From positions 3,793,556 to 3,857,555 of the forward strand of contig NC_135187.1 of assembly GCF_041146795.1 (NCBI RefSeq): a stretch of DNA of 64,000 bases, given 5' to 3'. This document shows, one piece after another, positions 10,456 through 19,028 of the stretch. The notes beneath the pieces are model-generated. The model was not told where the DNA came from. It ran no database searches and saw only the letters and a list, made by a program, of their open reading frames with translations. The DNA comes from Maylandia zebra. Lineage: Eukaryota; Chordata; Actinopteri; Cichliformes; Cichlidae. A program made the translations under genes and the position numbers. Position 1 is the first letter of the stretch. Each line of letters begins with the position of its first letter.

Positions 10456-10530
10456 GCAACAGGATCTGGGTCGGACTTGAACCCAGGTTTCTGCACTGAG
10501 CTTTGTGTCAGAGGAGCTAAACTGGCTTTG
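10456..10530 (-). repeat. tRNA-like / SINE-like relic
   Basis: On the - strand a TTTAGCTCCTCTG stretch (A-box-like) is followed by CTGGGTTCAAGTCCGACCCAG, a good T-arm and B-box (10473-10483). The acceptor stem does not pair, so this is not a working tRNA. It is probably a tRNA-derived repeat fragment. Confidence 0.4.
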
Positions 10531-10599
10531 AGAACTGGCTTTTAAAATGAGACAAATATTATCGACTGGTCTTCTAACAGGATATTCTACCCCCAAAAT

Positions 10600-11395
10600 A
10601 AACTTTTTAGCACATTTTTAAATAAATAATTAGATATTTGGAAACAAGATGATATTTTGAAATAAGGCCCTAAATTGTGAATCCACCTTGTTGTAAAATG
10701 TCCCAAAAAACTGAAAAAGAGAGAAGCATGATGATGATGATCAAACAGAAGAACAAATAACCTGAACAACATGTTTGCTCTGGGTTAGGGTCAGGGTTAA
10801 CCTCTCACCCAAAATTATTTAACTGTATATGAACCAGTATCAGAGTAAAGCCAGCGTCAGTTGCTGATACTATTCTTATAACTAACTAATTTTTATTTAG
10901 GTTTTCTAGAATCTCTTCATTTATTTTAAATGTTTCACAAAATCAAAAGTTCACAATAACATAGTGAGTGGCAAAACTTTCTAGAATTCAAAAAAATAAG
11001 TCCTTCATTTTCTTCTAAATTATGGGATTTTAAGATATAAAAGACCTTGGATAGTGGGATTATTTAATAAAATAAACACTCATAAATACTGAAAAAAAAA
11101 GAGTAGATATATTTCCAGTAGATCCCCTGATAAACGCAGACACAAAGGTTATTAAGCAATGTCGAAGGAGAGAAAAAGATCATTCAAAATAAAGTGTCTG
11201 ATCACCTCCTCTGCATTCATGCTCTGACTCTCTGAGCTCGACTGGAAGGATGAAAACCATTCTTCCTTTCAATAAAACACATGCGCTGAGATTTGAAGGT
11301 GTTACCTACTGCTCACTGTGTCTGTGGACTTTGTTAATTAAATTTCCATAACAATATGTTTTGAAAAATTTGTTATAACAAACCACGTCATCAGA
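10600..11395. other. AT-rich intergenic DNA 5' of V3
   Basis: No gene is seen. A piece at about 11290-11360 (ctactgctcactgtgtctgtggac) is repeated near 26030-26075 upstream of V4, so it is either part of the V unit flank or a shared repeat. Confidence 0.4.
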
Positions 11396-11442
11396 TGGAT
11401 CCCACTCCCAGCTGGAGTCAGATGATTTCCATAGAGAGGCAC

Positions 11443-11488
11443 TTTGCATCAGCAGCACCATGCTCCAGTGCTCTGGGAGAGTTTATAG
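11443..11488 (+). promoter_or_regulatory. V3 promoter (octamer-like plus TATA-like)
   Basis: TTTGCAT (11443-11449) and TTTATAG (11482-11488), same layout as before V2. Confidence 0.6.
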
Positions 11489-11567
11489 TCCTGAGAGTTG
11501 AACACTGGATGACTGACAGCTGTCCTTCATCACAACAGAAGCCACAGAAATCCTCCTCATCAAAAAC

Positions 11568-12050
11568 ATGACTTTGATCTGCGTCCTCATCTGGACTCTC
11601 CTCTGCTGCTGCTTCACAGGTAAAGTCCAGAGAATCAAACTCCTCTCCTCTATCAACATCTGTCCCTCTGAAATGAAGCCCACAAAACCATGAAGCTGCT
11701 TTATGTTTTTGTCTCTGTGTCCTCAGAGTCCAGAGGACAGATCACAGTGACTCAGCCTGGAGCAGTGAGCTCTGCTGTGGGAGGATCTGTGAGCATCAAG
11801 TGTAAGACCAGTCAGAATGTTTATGTTTGGAGCATCTATCATTATTTAGCCTGGTACCAACAGAAAGATGGAGACGTTCCCAAACTGCTCATTAAGCGTG
11901 CTCATGAGAGAATATCAGGGATTCCAGCTCGTTTTACAGGCAGTGGATCAAACTCTGACTTCACTCTGACCATCAGTGGAGTCCAGGCTGAAGATGCAGC
12001 AGTTTATTACTGTCAGAGTTATCACTATATCAACAGTCAGCGGGTGTTCA
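11568..12050 (+). CDS. Immunoglobulin light chain V segment V3 (kappa-like)
   Basis: Exon 1 (11568-11619) has the same leader as V2. Exon 2 (11727-12050) encodes a full V domain with the same long CDR1 ([11 protein letters not shown]), FR2 [13 protein letters not shown], and [15 protein letters not shown]. The leader exon and intron are identical to V2. The V exons differ at three framework sites (I/T, K/R, L/R changes) and in CDR3. No stop or splice defect is seen. This is the nearest duplicate of V2, 6.8 kb away, with C1-J1 between them. Confidence 0.93.
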
Positions 12051-12078
12051 CACAGTGAAAAACAGTCGTACAAAAACC
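12051..12078 (+). other. V3 recombination signal (12-RSS)
   Basis: CACAGTG (12051-12057), 12-bp spacer, ACAAAAACC (12070-12078). Confidence 0.93.
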
Positions 12079-12156
12079 TCCCTCAGTCAGACTGAACAGA
12101 AACTGAAGTGACTGCTGCAGCTGGAAGATACTGCAGAGACTGATACAGTTCACTGA

Positions 12157-12158
<2 letters not shown>

Positions 12159-12214
<56 letters not shown>
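12159..12214. repeat. (CA)n microsatellite 3' of V3
   Basis: 28 AC units, at the same place relative to the RSS as 3' of V2 and V4. Confidence 0.95.
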
Positions 12215-12216
<2 letters not shown>

Positions 12217-12397
12217 GGTTTAAATTAAACTACTAACATCTGTACATTAGTAATTTTGACTTCATTAATAGAATTTCTTAGAATCAGTCATACTTCTCCT
12301 TTAATAAAATATAAAAACAAATAAATACAGACAAAGGATCTTTTAAGGTGGTCACACTCTTCAGTCTCTCTAGAAACATCTACACCAGGGTTCTCAC

Positions 12398-13412
12398 TAG
12401 GGATGGGTACCGGTGTCGTTCTGACATAAACGGTAGTAACCAGACCGAAAAGCAGCGCACATTTCGGTGCTTTATTTCGGTGCTTTTTTTTCCTGAGCTG
12501 TGATACACTTTAGATTCTAGCCAATCATTTTACGTTTCCGAGGATAGTAGGCGGGTCCAGGTACGTTCTTTTAGAGCAGAGCTACAGATTAAAAATGCCC
12601 AAGTCGAAGCGGTCAAAAGTCTGGCTGTACTTCACAGCAAAAGATGCAAACTCAGCAGCAACAAGTGCTTTAAGCTGATACTGTGATACTGTCAAAGGAG
12701 GTAACACCTCAAATCCGATGAAACACCTGGCGACGCATAGCGTTTTTTTAAAAACCGAGAAATGCACCGTATTTGATAGCTTGCTGCAAGACCTCACACC
12801 GAGCACATCTACTGCGAGTGGGTTGCCTGTTATCGGACCCGGAGCAACATCCCCCAAAAACCCGAAGAACAGAGTCCTGGCCCCTAGCCCTGCCAGTGTA
12901 GCAGAAATGATGACGGATGATGATGCAGCAGCAGCCGTTCTTCTCTGCGTGAGTAGCTTAATGTTGTTCGTGTGTAATTTACGTTGAGTAGGCTAACCAC
13001 GTTATTACATTAATGTATGTAAGGTGAACTAGCAAACATCATCATAGCTACATGCGGCTGTCCTCTTGTTTGATGGCAGATACTCCCTTCACCCTGGCCA
13101 AAAAGGCTAAAATGACCAAAGAAAAAGTGGGAAACAGCTGAACATGAGAGGTTTTTGGACAAAGTTTGTGTTTTTCCATTGTTTAAGCACTGCTTCCAGC
13201 CAAGAGTGATGCCATATATGCCCCATAGCTGCAGAAAAGGCTAACATTGTTATCTTTTTACAAAAAAACAGCTGAACATGAGGTTGTTGGACACAAAATT
13301 GTGTTCTCCATTCTTTAAGCACCGGTTTGAGCACCGTTTAAGCACCGGCACCGTTTCAAAAGTACCGATTTGGCACCGGTATCGGATAAAACCTAAACGA
13401 TACCCATCCCTA
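12398..13412 (+). mobile_element. hAT transposon, internally deleted, with exact ends
   Basis: Terminal inverted repeats TAGGGATGGGTA...TACCCATCCCTA are flanked by a perfect 8-bp duplication, gttctcac (12390-12397 and 13413-13420), diagnostic of hAT. Inside, about 12597-12740 reads as a BED-type zinc finger start (KSKRSKVWLYFTAKDANSA, later MKHLATH), the N-terminal DNA-binding domain of hAT transposases. A stop and lost Cys pair break it, and the catalytic domain is missing. It is non-autonomous, about 1 kb, and fairly young judging by the intact ends. Confidence 0.88.
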
Positions 13413-13420
13413 GTTCTCAC

Positions 13421-13955
13421 AAAGTTAGTCAAAGTTTGGATTCATGAGGAAGAATAGGTGCTTAGTCCTGTTTGTGGATCACAGGATCAGCTCTTTACAC
13501 TTTTGAAGACACTCGAAGGTGAATGGAGAGTTTGCCCAGCAGTTCAGTTCAGTGGACTTGCAGATATTTGACTGCGTCCCCTGTAGTGTCCTGTGGGGAA
13601 GAAGCTGGAAGTATGAGCTATCAGGCCTGTTGATGGGCTGTTCAGAGTTTTCCTGACATTACTGCAGACTGATTCCTGATAGGCTGAACCTTTTCACCAA
13701 TTCTGTTCATAACCTTTATATAAATGATTTATAGATGTGAGTTGATGTTTGATGGTCTCAGGATTATATTTTAATGTTTGTCATTTGTGTTCATTCTTTT
13801 TGTTCACTGACTGCTAAAAGTCACAGATTCTGAAAAAGTGTTAGGGTTAAGATGAAGAGTTAGGGTTAGCTTTACTCTTCAGTGATGACTTAGACCACAC
13901 GAGGTTACAGTGGAAGTTCTTTTTTATTATTATTAATATATTAATCTCTTCATGT
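13421..13955. other. Intergenic DNA after the hAT element
   Basis: No gene seen. Contains two 'tagggtta' units at about 13842 and 13860, too few to be a telomeric repeat. Confidence 0.4.
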
Positions 13956-13957
13956 AT

Positions 13958-14033
13958 CAAACAAACAGTCTGGAGTTTCTGATGATTTCAGTGGGCATCA
14001 GTGTGAGACTGACTTCACTCTGACCAACAGCTG
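13958..14033 (+). pseudogene. V segment relic (V1-like FR3)
   Basis: The stretch encodes QSGVSDDFSG, then a TDFTLTNS stretch, closely following V1's [10 protein letters not shown] and TDYTLTIS. It shares the nucleotide run cagtctggagtttctgat with V1. No leader, FR1, FR2 or RSS is seen nearby. It is a fragment of a dead V1-family segment. Confidence 0.7.
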
Positions 14034-14463
14034 CACTCAAACAGAAACACTTTAGAAGTTAGCATTGATGCTACGGCTATCTTCCAGGTAGGGTTGCCAA
14101 CCGTTCCTTAAAAAACGGAATGTCCCGTATTTAGAAACAAAAGCACACGTCCCGTATTGAGCTAATAAGGGACGCACTTTGTCCCGTAATACAGTGAGAA
14201 TCAAAAGTAGTCTATAAATGTTAATGGAATTATAATTGTTTGAAATCATAATTGCCAGCCCCTCTCCTGCTTTGTGACCAATGAGCTGACAGCACACTTA
14301 TGACAATTCGAGTATGACAATTCAGATTACCGCTCATCTCATTGGTCGAGGAAAGGTCGCTTACGGAGAAAATACCGGAAGACAACAGATGACCACAACA
14401 AGAAGCATGGCCAAAACAAACGCCGACACTGTGGTGCAAGTCTCGGACGACAGTACACCTAAA

Positions 14464-15103
14464 GCTGGGCAAACACTGTGCGATTTTTTTCAGTCGCGTT
14501 ATTCAGCTCCTGCTCAAACTGCACGATTGACTCGCAGGAGTTAGAAGTTGGTAGGTCACGATCAGGGTCTCACACTATACCGCCCGATGCTCTGATGCGA
14601 CCTGAGTGCGCACACTGTGCCTCCATAAAATGAAGGTTATAACAGAAAATCTGTTGCTCTCCCTCTCTGTCTCTGTCTTTCACTCACACAGACACACCAC
14701 CACCATCAACTTTGCTAAATTGCTAATGAAAAACATTGATCAGGCAGCTGTGATTGAGCAGCAGTGTAAATCCAACTATTTTCACGGTTGTTGTGGTCGT
14801 GATAATTTTGTGATGCCACATCGAAAAGGCTCGGATGAGCTTTCCAAAGTTCCACAAGTTGTGCCTCCATCGCTTGTGTCCAGATCACACGCCGCACAGC
14901 CGTGCTGCTCCATCTTTTTCACCGACGTTTACGTGTTTGCGCGTGAGCAGTGTGAGCGGCTGTGGTGACACAGCCGCTTCTCGTTAACCCACGTATACTA
15001 AACGATGCACGATGAAGGCCAAAATCGGGCCGATCACCAAATCGGTCACACGACTCAAAAATTGTCTCAAAATGGGCCAAAAATCGCACAGTGTGCGCCC
15101 AGC
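14464..15103 (-). mobile_element. PIF/Harbinger-like element with a MADF-domain fragment
   Basis: The ends GCTGGGCAAACACTGTGCGA and the reverse complement GCTGGGCGCACACTGTGCGA form about 25-bp inverted repeats with 3 mismatches or fewer in the first 20. On the - strand, 14715-14897 encodes QLVELWKAHPSLFDVASQNYH, a MADF domain of the kind carried by Harbinger elements' second gene. The transposase is absent, so it is non-autonomous. It splits the hAT-like relic. A clean 3-bp target duplication could not be read. Confidence 0.65.
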
Positions 15104-15360
15104 ATTAGAGCAGCAATGTTTGTTCCCCTCAGAGAAAGAAAAAAAAAGGCTGCAAAAGTACAGGGAGGAATGGGAAAAGGAAAACACCTGGCTGGGAAAA
15201 TGCACGATAACACCTATAAAGTGCACTGTACTGTGTGACGGCGCACTTTTTCCATAGGCATGCTTCTAGTGGTGGGCACATGAAGAACATGAGGGGTGTG
15301 AAAGCTCGGGGAACCCTTAACCAATTTTTTGTCCACCAGGCCACGGCAGAAGCATATATG

Positions 15361-16333
15361 CAGTGTTGGGAAGGTTACTTTTAAAATGTATTCCATTACA
15401 GAATACAGAATACATGCCCCAAAATGTATTCTGTAACGTATTCCGTTACGTTACTCAATGACAGTAACGTATTCTGAATACTTTGGATTACTTAATATAT
15501 TATCATGCTTTTTACAACAACGTGAATGTACTATTGCTGTGTGATTTATTACTATTACTGAAGGTCCGCGACTCCGAACTGTAGTAAAGGGACCTCTGAC
15601 TAATACGGCGGGGTCCCTGTTGGCTCGTAGCCGAAAAATAGCTTTACTTTGTTGTGTGGGTCAATTTTTCTTGCGAGGGACAGAGAGAGGCGTTGAAAGG
15701 CTGCTCCAACAGAACTTATTGTTTTCGGAGGAAAACACGAACACGGTGTACAGTCGAGTCTTAATAGCTTACTTACAACTGGGCTCGTCAGGCACTCTTC
15801 TTGGCTGAAGTGGTTATTATTATATTTACATGCTTCCAGCTCCCGTTTTTGCTCGATGACAACTCGTACCGTACCACTCCCCTTTTTCTCCCTCCTCGCG
15901 CTCACAGACCCATAACGTGTATGGCAGTCAATTCTCCCTGCAACACGGACTACACTGCCCATGATGCTACATTCTTTAGAGCTATGCTTGTAGCATTCTG
16001 CCTGTTAGCTTAGCACAACAACAACGAAAAGGCGCTCTCTCACCCAGGAAACACACAGTCGCAGAGAGAGAGAGAGCGTCGCCCGGTAACCATGGCAACC
16101 GTAACGCTGCCGCCTGGAACAACAGAACGTAGCTGTCAAACAAAACCCAAACAGTCCTGACCCGCGACAAAATGAAACAGGGAAGTACTGCAGTGTAATC
16201 CATTTATTTCAACAAAGTAACTGTATTCTGAATACCACCTTTTAAACGGTAACTTTAACGGAATACAGTTACTCATATTTTGTATTTTAAATACGTAACG
16301 GCGGTACATGTATTCCGTTACTCCCCAACACTG
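15361..16333. mobile_element. hAT-type MITE with 8-bp target duplication
   Basis: Ends are CAGTGTTGGG and CCCAACACTG. Flanks catatatg (15353-15360) and cagatatg (16334-16341) are an 8-bp duplication with one mismatch. Subterminal GTAACG/CGTTAC motifs repeat many times at both ends, typical of transposase-binding subterminal repeats. No transposase remains. Confidence 0.8.
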
Positions 16334-16439
16334 CAGATATGGTATGTAAACACTGGTTTGTTTTTTTTAAACCCTCTGGTTAAGGTTAATATGGGCATGT
16401 GCAGTCAATATCAGCGCTATGTGGCCAGAAGTGTGATAA

Positions 16440-16915
16440 TATAATTTATTTTGTGTAATAAACAACTGCAAGGATAGATGATTACAACAAATAGATCACT
16501 AATACATAAAAGTAATACATAGATGAATAATGATGATGAGTTATGATGCGTAATCATGGGAACAAGTGGGTTTTAAAAACAGGAGCAGCTGATTAGCATT
16601 AGAAAAGCTGAAATAATACCTCAACTGAAGCCAATTGTACTAAATGCACTATATGTGCACTGTTACAAGAATGTTTTTCATTCTATTGTTTTCTATTAAT
16701 TTATATAATTTTAAGTTAAGCAGGACAGAGTTCTTTTAAAGAAAGATTTACTTATATTCTCAAAAGTTAAGCATGACAGGCTTCTGTTTAAGAAAGAGAC
16801 CTGTTTTACTGTGTTAATGTTGTCATTCACCTGCTGCAGCTCCAACCACTGCTCAGAGAAGGACTGGCCAGCTGTGGATTTCAGTAGAAGTTTCAACTCT
16901 GCTGATCTTTCATTT
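16440..16915. other. Intergenic DNA
   Basis: No gene recognised. A C exon was looked for here because of the adjacent J-C intron relic but none is recognisable. Confidence 0.4.
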
Positions 16916-16920
16916 CCCAC

Positions 16921-17010
16921 TCTGAGCCCAGTAACTATGGCAACAGACAGGCATCACTGCTGAACCATGGCAACAGAAGGTTTCAGTACTAAAGATAAAA
17001 ACACAAACAC
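16921..17010 (-). pseudogene. Relic of a J-C intron (lost J-C cluster)
   Basis: This stretch matches the J-C introns at 9665-9735 and 29781-29860 (ctctgagc...gtaac.atgg.aacagac...ctgaaccatgg.aacag...tttcagta). Neither a C exon nor a J segment flanks it. It still carries both RFX-like motifs (16930-16946 and 16962-16976). A J-C unit was apparently lost here next to C2. Confidence 0.65.
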
Positions 17011-17208
17011 TGACTTCACGTTTGACATTGTTTAAAATAAATACACAAATTCAAAGGTCAAAGGTCAATCACATAAAAAATACAATTAGATGAATTAGTC
17101 GACTTTATCTTTATCTCTCATCTTAATCCTTGAGCTCATTGGTTAATCTAATCAAAATATCAACTTGTAAATAATGTAAATATTGTGATGTTCTCAGCTC
17201 TGAGCTGT

Positions 17209-17265
17209 AAACAGCTGCAGCTGACTGACTCTGTGTGTTTGCATATGTGTCCTGCCTCTCTGCTC
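17209..17265 (+). pseudogene. Orphan V1-type promoter without a V segment
   Basis: About 50 bp are essentially identical to the V1 promoter at 2180-2232, including the TTTGCATA octamer-like element (17240 region). Instead of a leader exon, the C2 3' flank follows. This is a breakpoint left by loss or rearrangement of a V unit. Confidence 0.7.
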
Positions 17266-17339
17266 CTGAAACCTCAGGATGGTTTTCAGACAGAACAACA
17301 GTTAAATTGAAACACATGAAAATCACCATTTGAAGATTT

Positions 17340-17345
17340 TTTATT
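17340..17345 (-). other. C2 polyadenylation signal
   Basis: AATAAA on the - strand, 114 bp after the C2 stop codon. Confidence 0.5.
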
Positions 17346-17458
17346 TTTTTAATCATTAGCAATACTACAAGCAGTAAAACATGAGATTTGAATTCAGAGT
17401 GAAACAGAGACAGAGAGAGAACAGACTGAGGGCAGCAGCAGAGTCTCAGTGAGTCAGG

Positions 17459-17784
17459 TCACAAATGTGAACACTGATCTCTGCTCAGTATCTTTGAGAC
17501 CAGAGGTTGGGAGTCCTTGGTGGCCTCACAGGTCACAGAGCCCACCTTCATCCACTGGTCTGCAGTGATCCTCAGGGTGCTGCTCCAACTATACAGGGCG
17601 TCATTCTGCAGCACTCCAGGGCTCCTGCTCTCCTCCCCGTCACTGCTGCTTCTTCCATCCACCTTCCAGGACAGAGTCCAGTCTGAGGGGAAGCCCTTGT
17701 TGGCCAGACATGTTAATGTGGCCTTCCCCTGCTCCAGCTCCTTAACGGAGGGGGGCAGCACTGTCAGGGTGGGACGGGTGTCAT
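17459..17784 (-). CDS. Immunoglobulin light chain constant exon C2
   Basis: Encodes a complete constant domain: [20 protein letters not shown], the first Cys in [12 protein letters not shown], Trp in [32 protein letters not shown] and C-terminal DQCSHL with the heavy-chain-bonding Cys. The acceptor is TTTCCTAG, and the phase (two bases completing the J codon) fits both J2 segments. A stop TGA lies at 17459-17461 with AATAAA downstream at 17340-17345. It looks functional. Family knowledge: fish kappa-like constant domain. Confidence 0.93.
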
Positions 17785-18409
17785 CTAGGAAACACCAATC
17801 AGATTAGAGGACACGAACCACAAGTTGTTTGTCTCCTTTAAGAAGTTTCTGTCAGGTGTTTTTTCTGCTCCACCAGTCACTCACTCACACATTGTTTCAC
17901 TTCCCTTTAAGAAACCTCTCATGCATATCAGCACAGAGAGAATCATCACACAGTTTGACCTGAAATATGTTCAAACTACACTGGAAATAAAAGAAGCAGA
18001 TGTGGAAACAAGTTTTTCTTTAAAACCATGTAAAGTCTGAATCATAGACGATTAGATATCAATCATTAAGCATCTTCGATTCAAAGGCCCATCTGACACA
18101 ATAACACTTTGGATTTTACACATTTTCTAATCCCCTTTTCAAATAAGAGTTATTATTTGGAAAGTTTAGAAACTAATCGATGGATAATGAAGTTTAATAT
18201 TGGTTCCAGATAAAAATTCCCTTTCTCTGTGACAGAAATTTAGACAAAAAAAACCATCTGCTCTGAGTCACCTTCCATCATATAACAGCAGAATAACAAA
18301 TGTTAAAATTGTCATAAAAAATTAAAAATTAATCTTTCAAGCTCTCTAAGACTAATTTTAAGATCCACCTTTTTCAAATTTCATAATAAAAGCAGTTTAA
18401 TTAACTTAC
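17785..18409 (-). other. J2-C2 intron
   Basis: 625-bp intron. It keeps the gtttcacttccc run shared with the other J-C introns, but the paired RFX-like motifs that follow in the other two are missing. Confidence 0.6.
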
Positions 18410-18447
18410 TTCCAAATTCCAGTCTGGTTCCTCCACCAAAAGTCCAC
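18410..18447 (-). CDS. Immunoglobulin light chain J segment J2b (C2-proximal)
   Basis: Encodes [12 protein letters not shown], ends at a GTAAGT donor, phase fits C2. Identical to J2a after the first codons, so the pair arose by local duplication. Confidence 0.93.
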
Positions 18448-18486
18448 CACAGTGATACAAACTCATTGAGCCGCTGTACAAAAACC
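18448..18486 (-). other. J2b recombination signal (23-RSS)
   Basis: GGTTTTTGT, 23-bp spacer, CACTGTG heptamer. Confidence 0.93.
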
Positions 18487-18767
18487 TCTGACTGTAGAGA
18501 GACACGGCTCTCTGACTCTGTTAGACTGAACTAAACCTACAAGCCCTCAAAATAAAACTTTACATGGAAACTAGAAATAATCATTCATACTGTGAACTAC
18601 CCCACTCTCAATTATTCACTGTAATAACCTTTCACATATAAATTTCCAAATATGACTTTTGGAGCAAAAATATTAATAAGAAAGCTAAACATTAACATTC
18701 AACATTTTCAATTAAGGAATAAAAATTAAAAGAAAAAATGAATAAATCAGCTTTATTTTTAACTTAC

Positions 18768-18805
18768 TTCCAAATTCCAGTCTGGTTCCTCCACCGAACG
18801 TGAAC
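18768..18805 (-). CDS. Immunoglobulin light chain J segment J2a (distal)
   Basis: Encodes [12 protein letters not shown] with a GTAAGT donor. The first codon differs from the Trp of the other J segments. Phase fits C2. It is used only if the variant heptamer works. Confidence 0.9.
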
Positions 18806-18844
18806 CACGGTGATACAAACTCATTGAGGCGCCGTACAAAAACC
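18806..18844 (-). other. J2a recombination signal (23-RSS, variant heptamer)
   Basis: GGTTTTTGT, 23-bp spacer, heptamer CACCGTG. The other J heptamers here read CACTGTG. The first three bases (CAC), the critical ones, are kept. Confidence 0.88.
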
Positions 18845-19028
18845 TCTGACTGTAGAGAGACACGGCTCTCTGACTCTGAGACAAACAAACTCAACAAAAT
18901 CATTCACTGTTTGTCCAACACACTTCATGCACAGACAGTCACAACAAAAAAAGTATTATGTCTTGTAGTTGCAAATTTTCATGTATCAGTACATAAAAAA
19001 TAAATTGTTCTTAAATTAGATATTGAAT

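Larger units (their letters stand above)
14089..16440 (+). mobile_element. Degraded hAT-like transposon carrying two nested elements
   Basis: The left end TAGGGTTGCCAACCG (14089) is of hAT type. The body resumes after each insertion: 15104-15352 reads in pieces like a zinc-finger protein (KEKKRLQKYREEWEKE, then HMKNMRGVKARGTLNQFFVHQ in another frame), and 16342-16440 continues with VCKHWFVFF. No right terminal repeat was found, so the element is truncated or decayed. Insertions at 14464-15103 and 15361-16333 split it. Confidence 0.55.

Noticed and set aside
10456-10530. Functional tRNA gene
   Set aside because: Good T-arm and B-box, but the acceptor stem does not pair and the anticodon arm is unclear.
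12582-12857. 91-residue - strand ORF in the hAT element
   Set aside because: Antisense to the BED finger remnant on the + strand. No similarity of its own.
13842-13870. Telomere-like 'tagggtta' units
   Set aside because: Only two scattered units. Chance or a local repeat.
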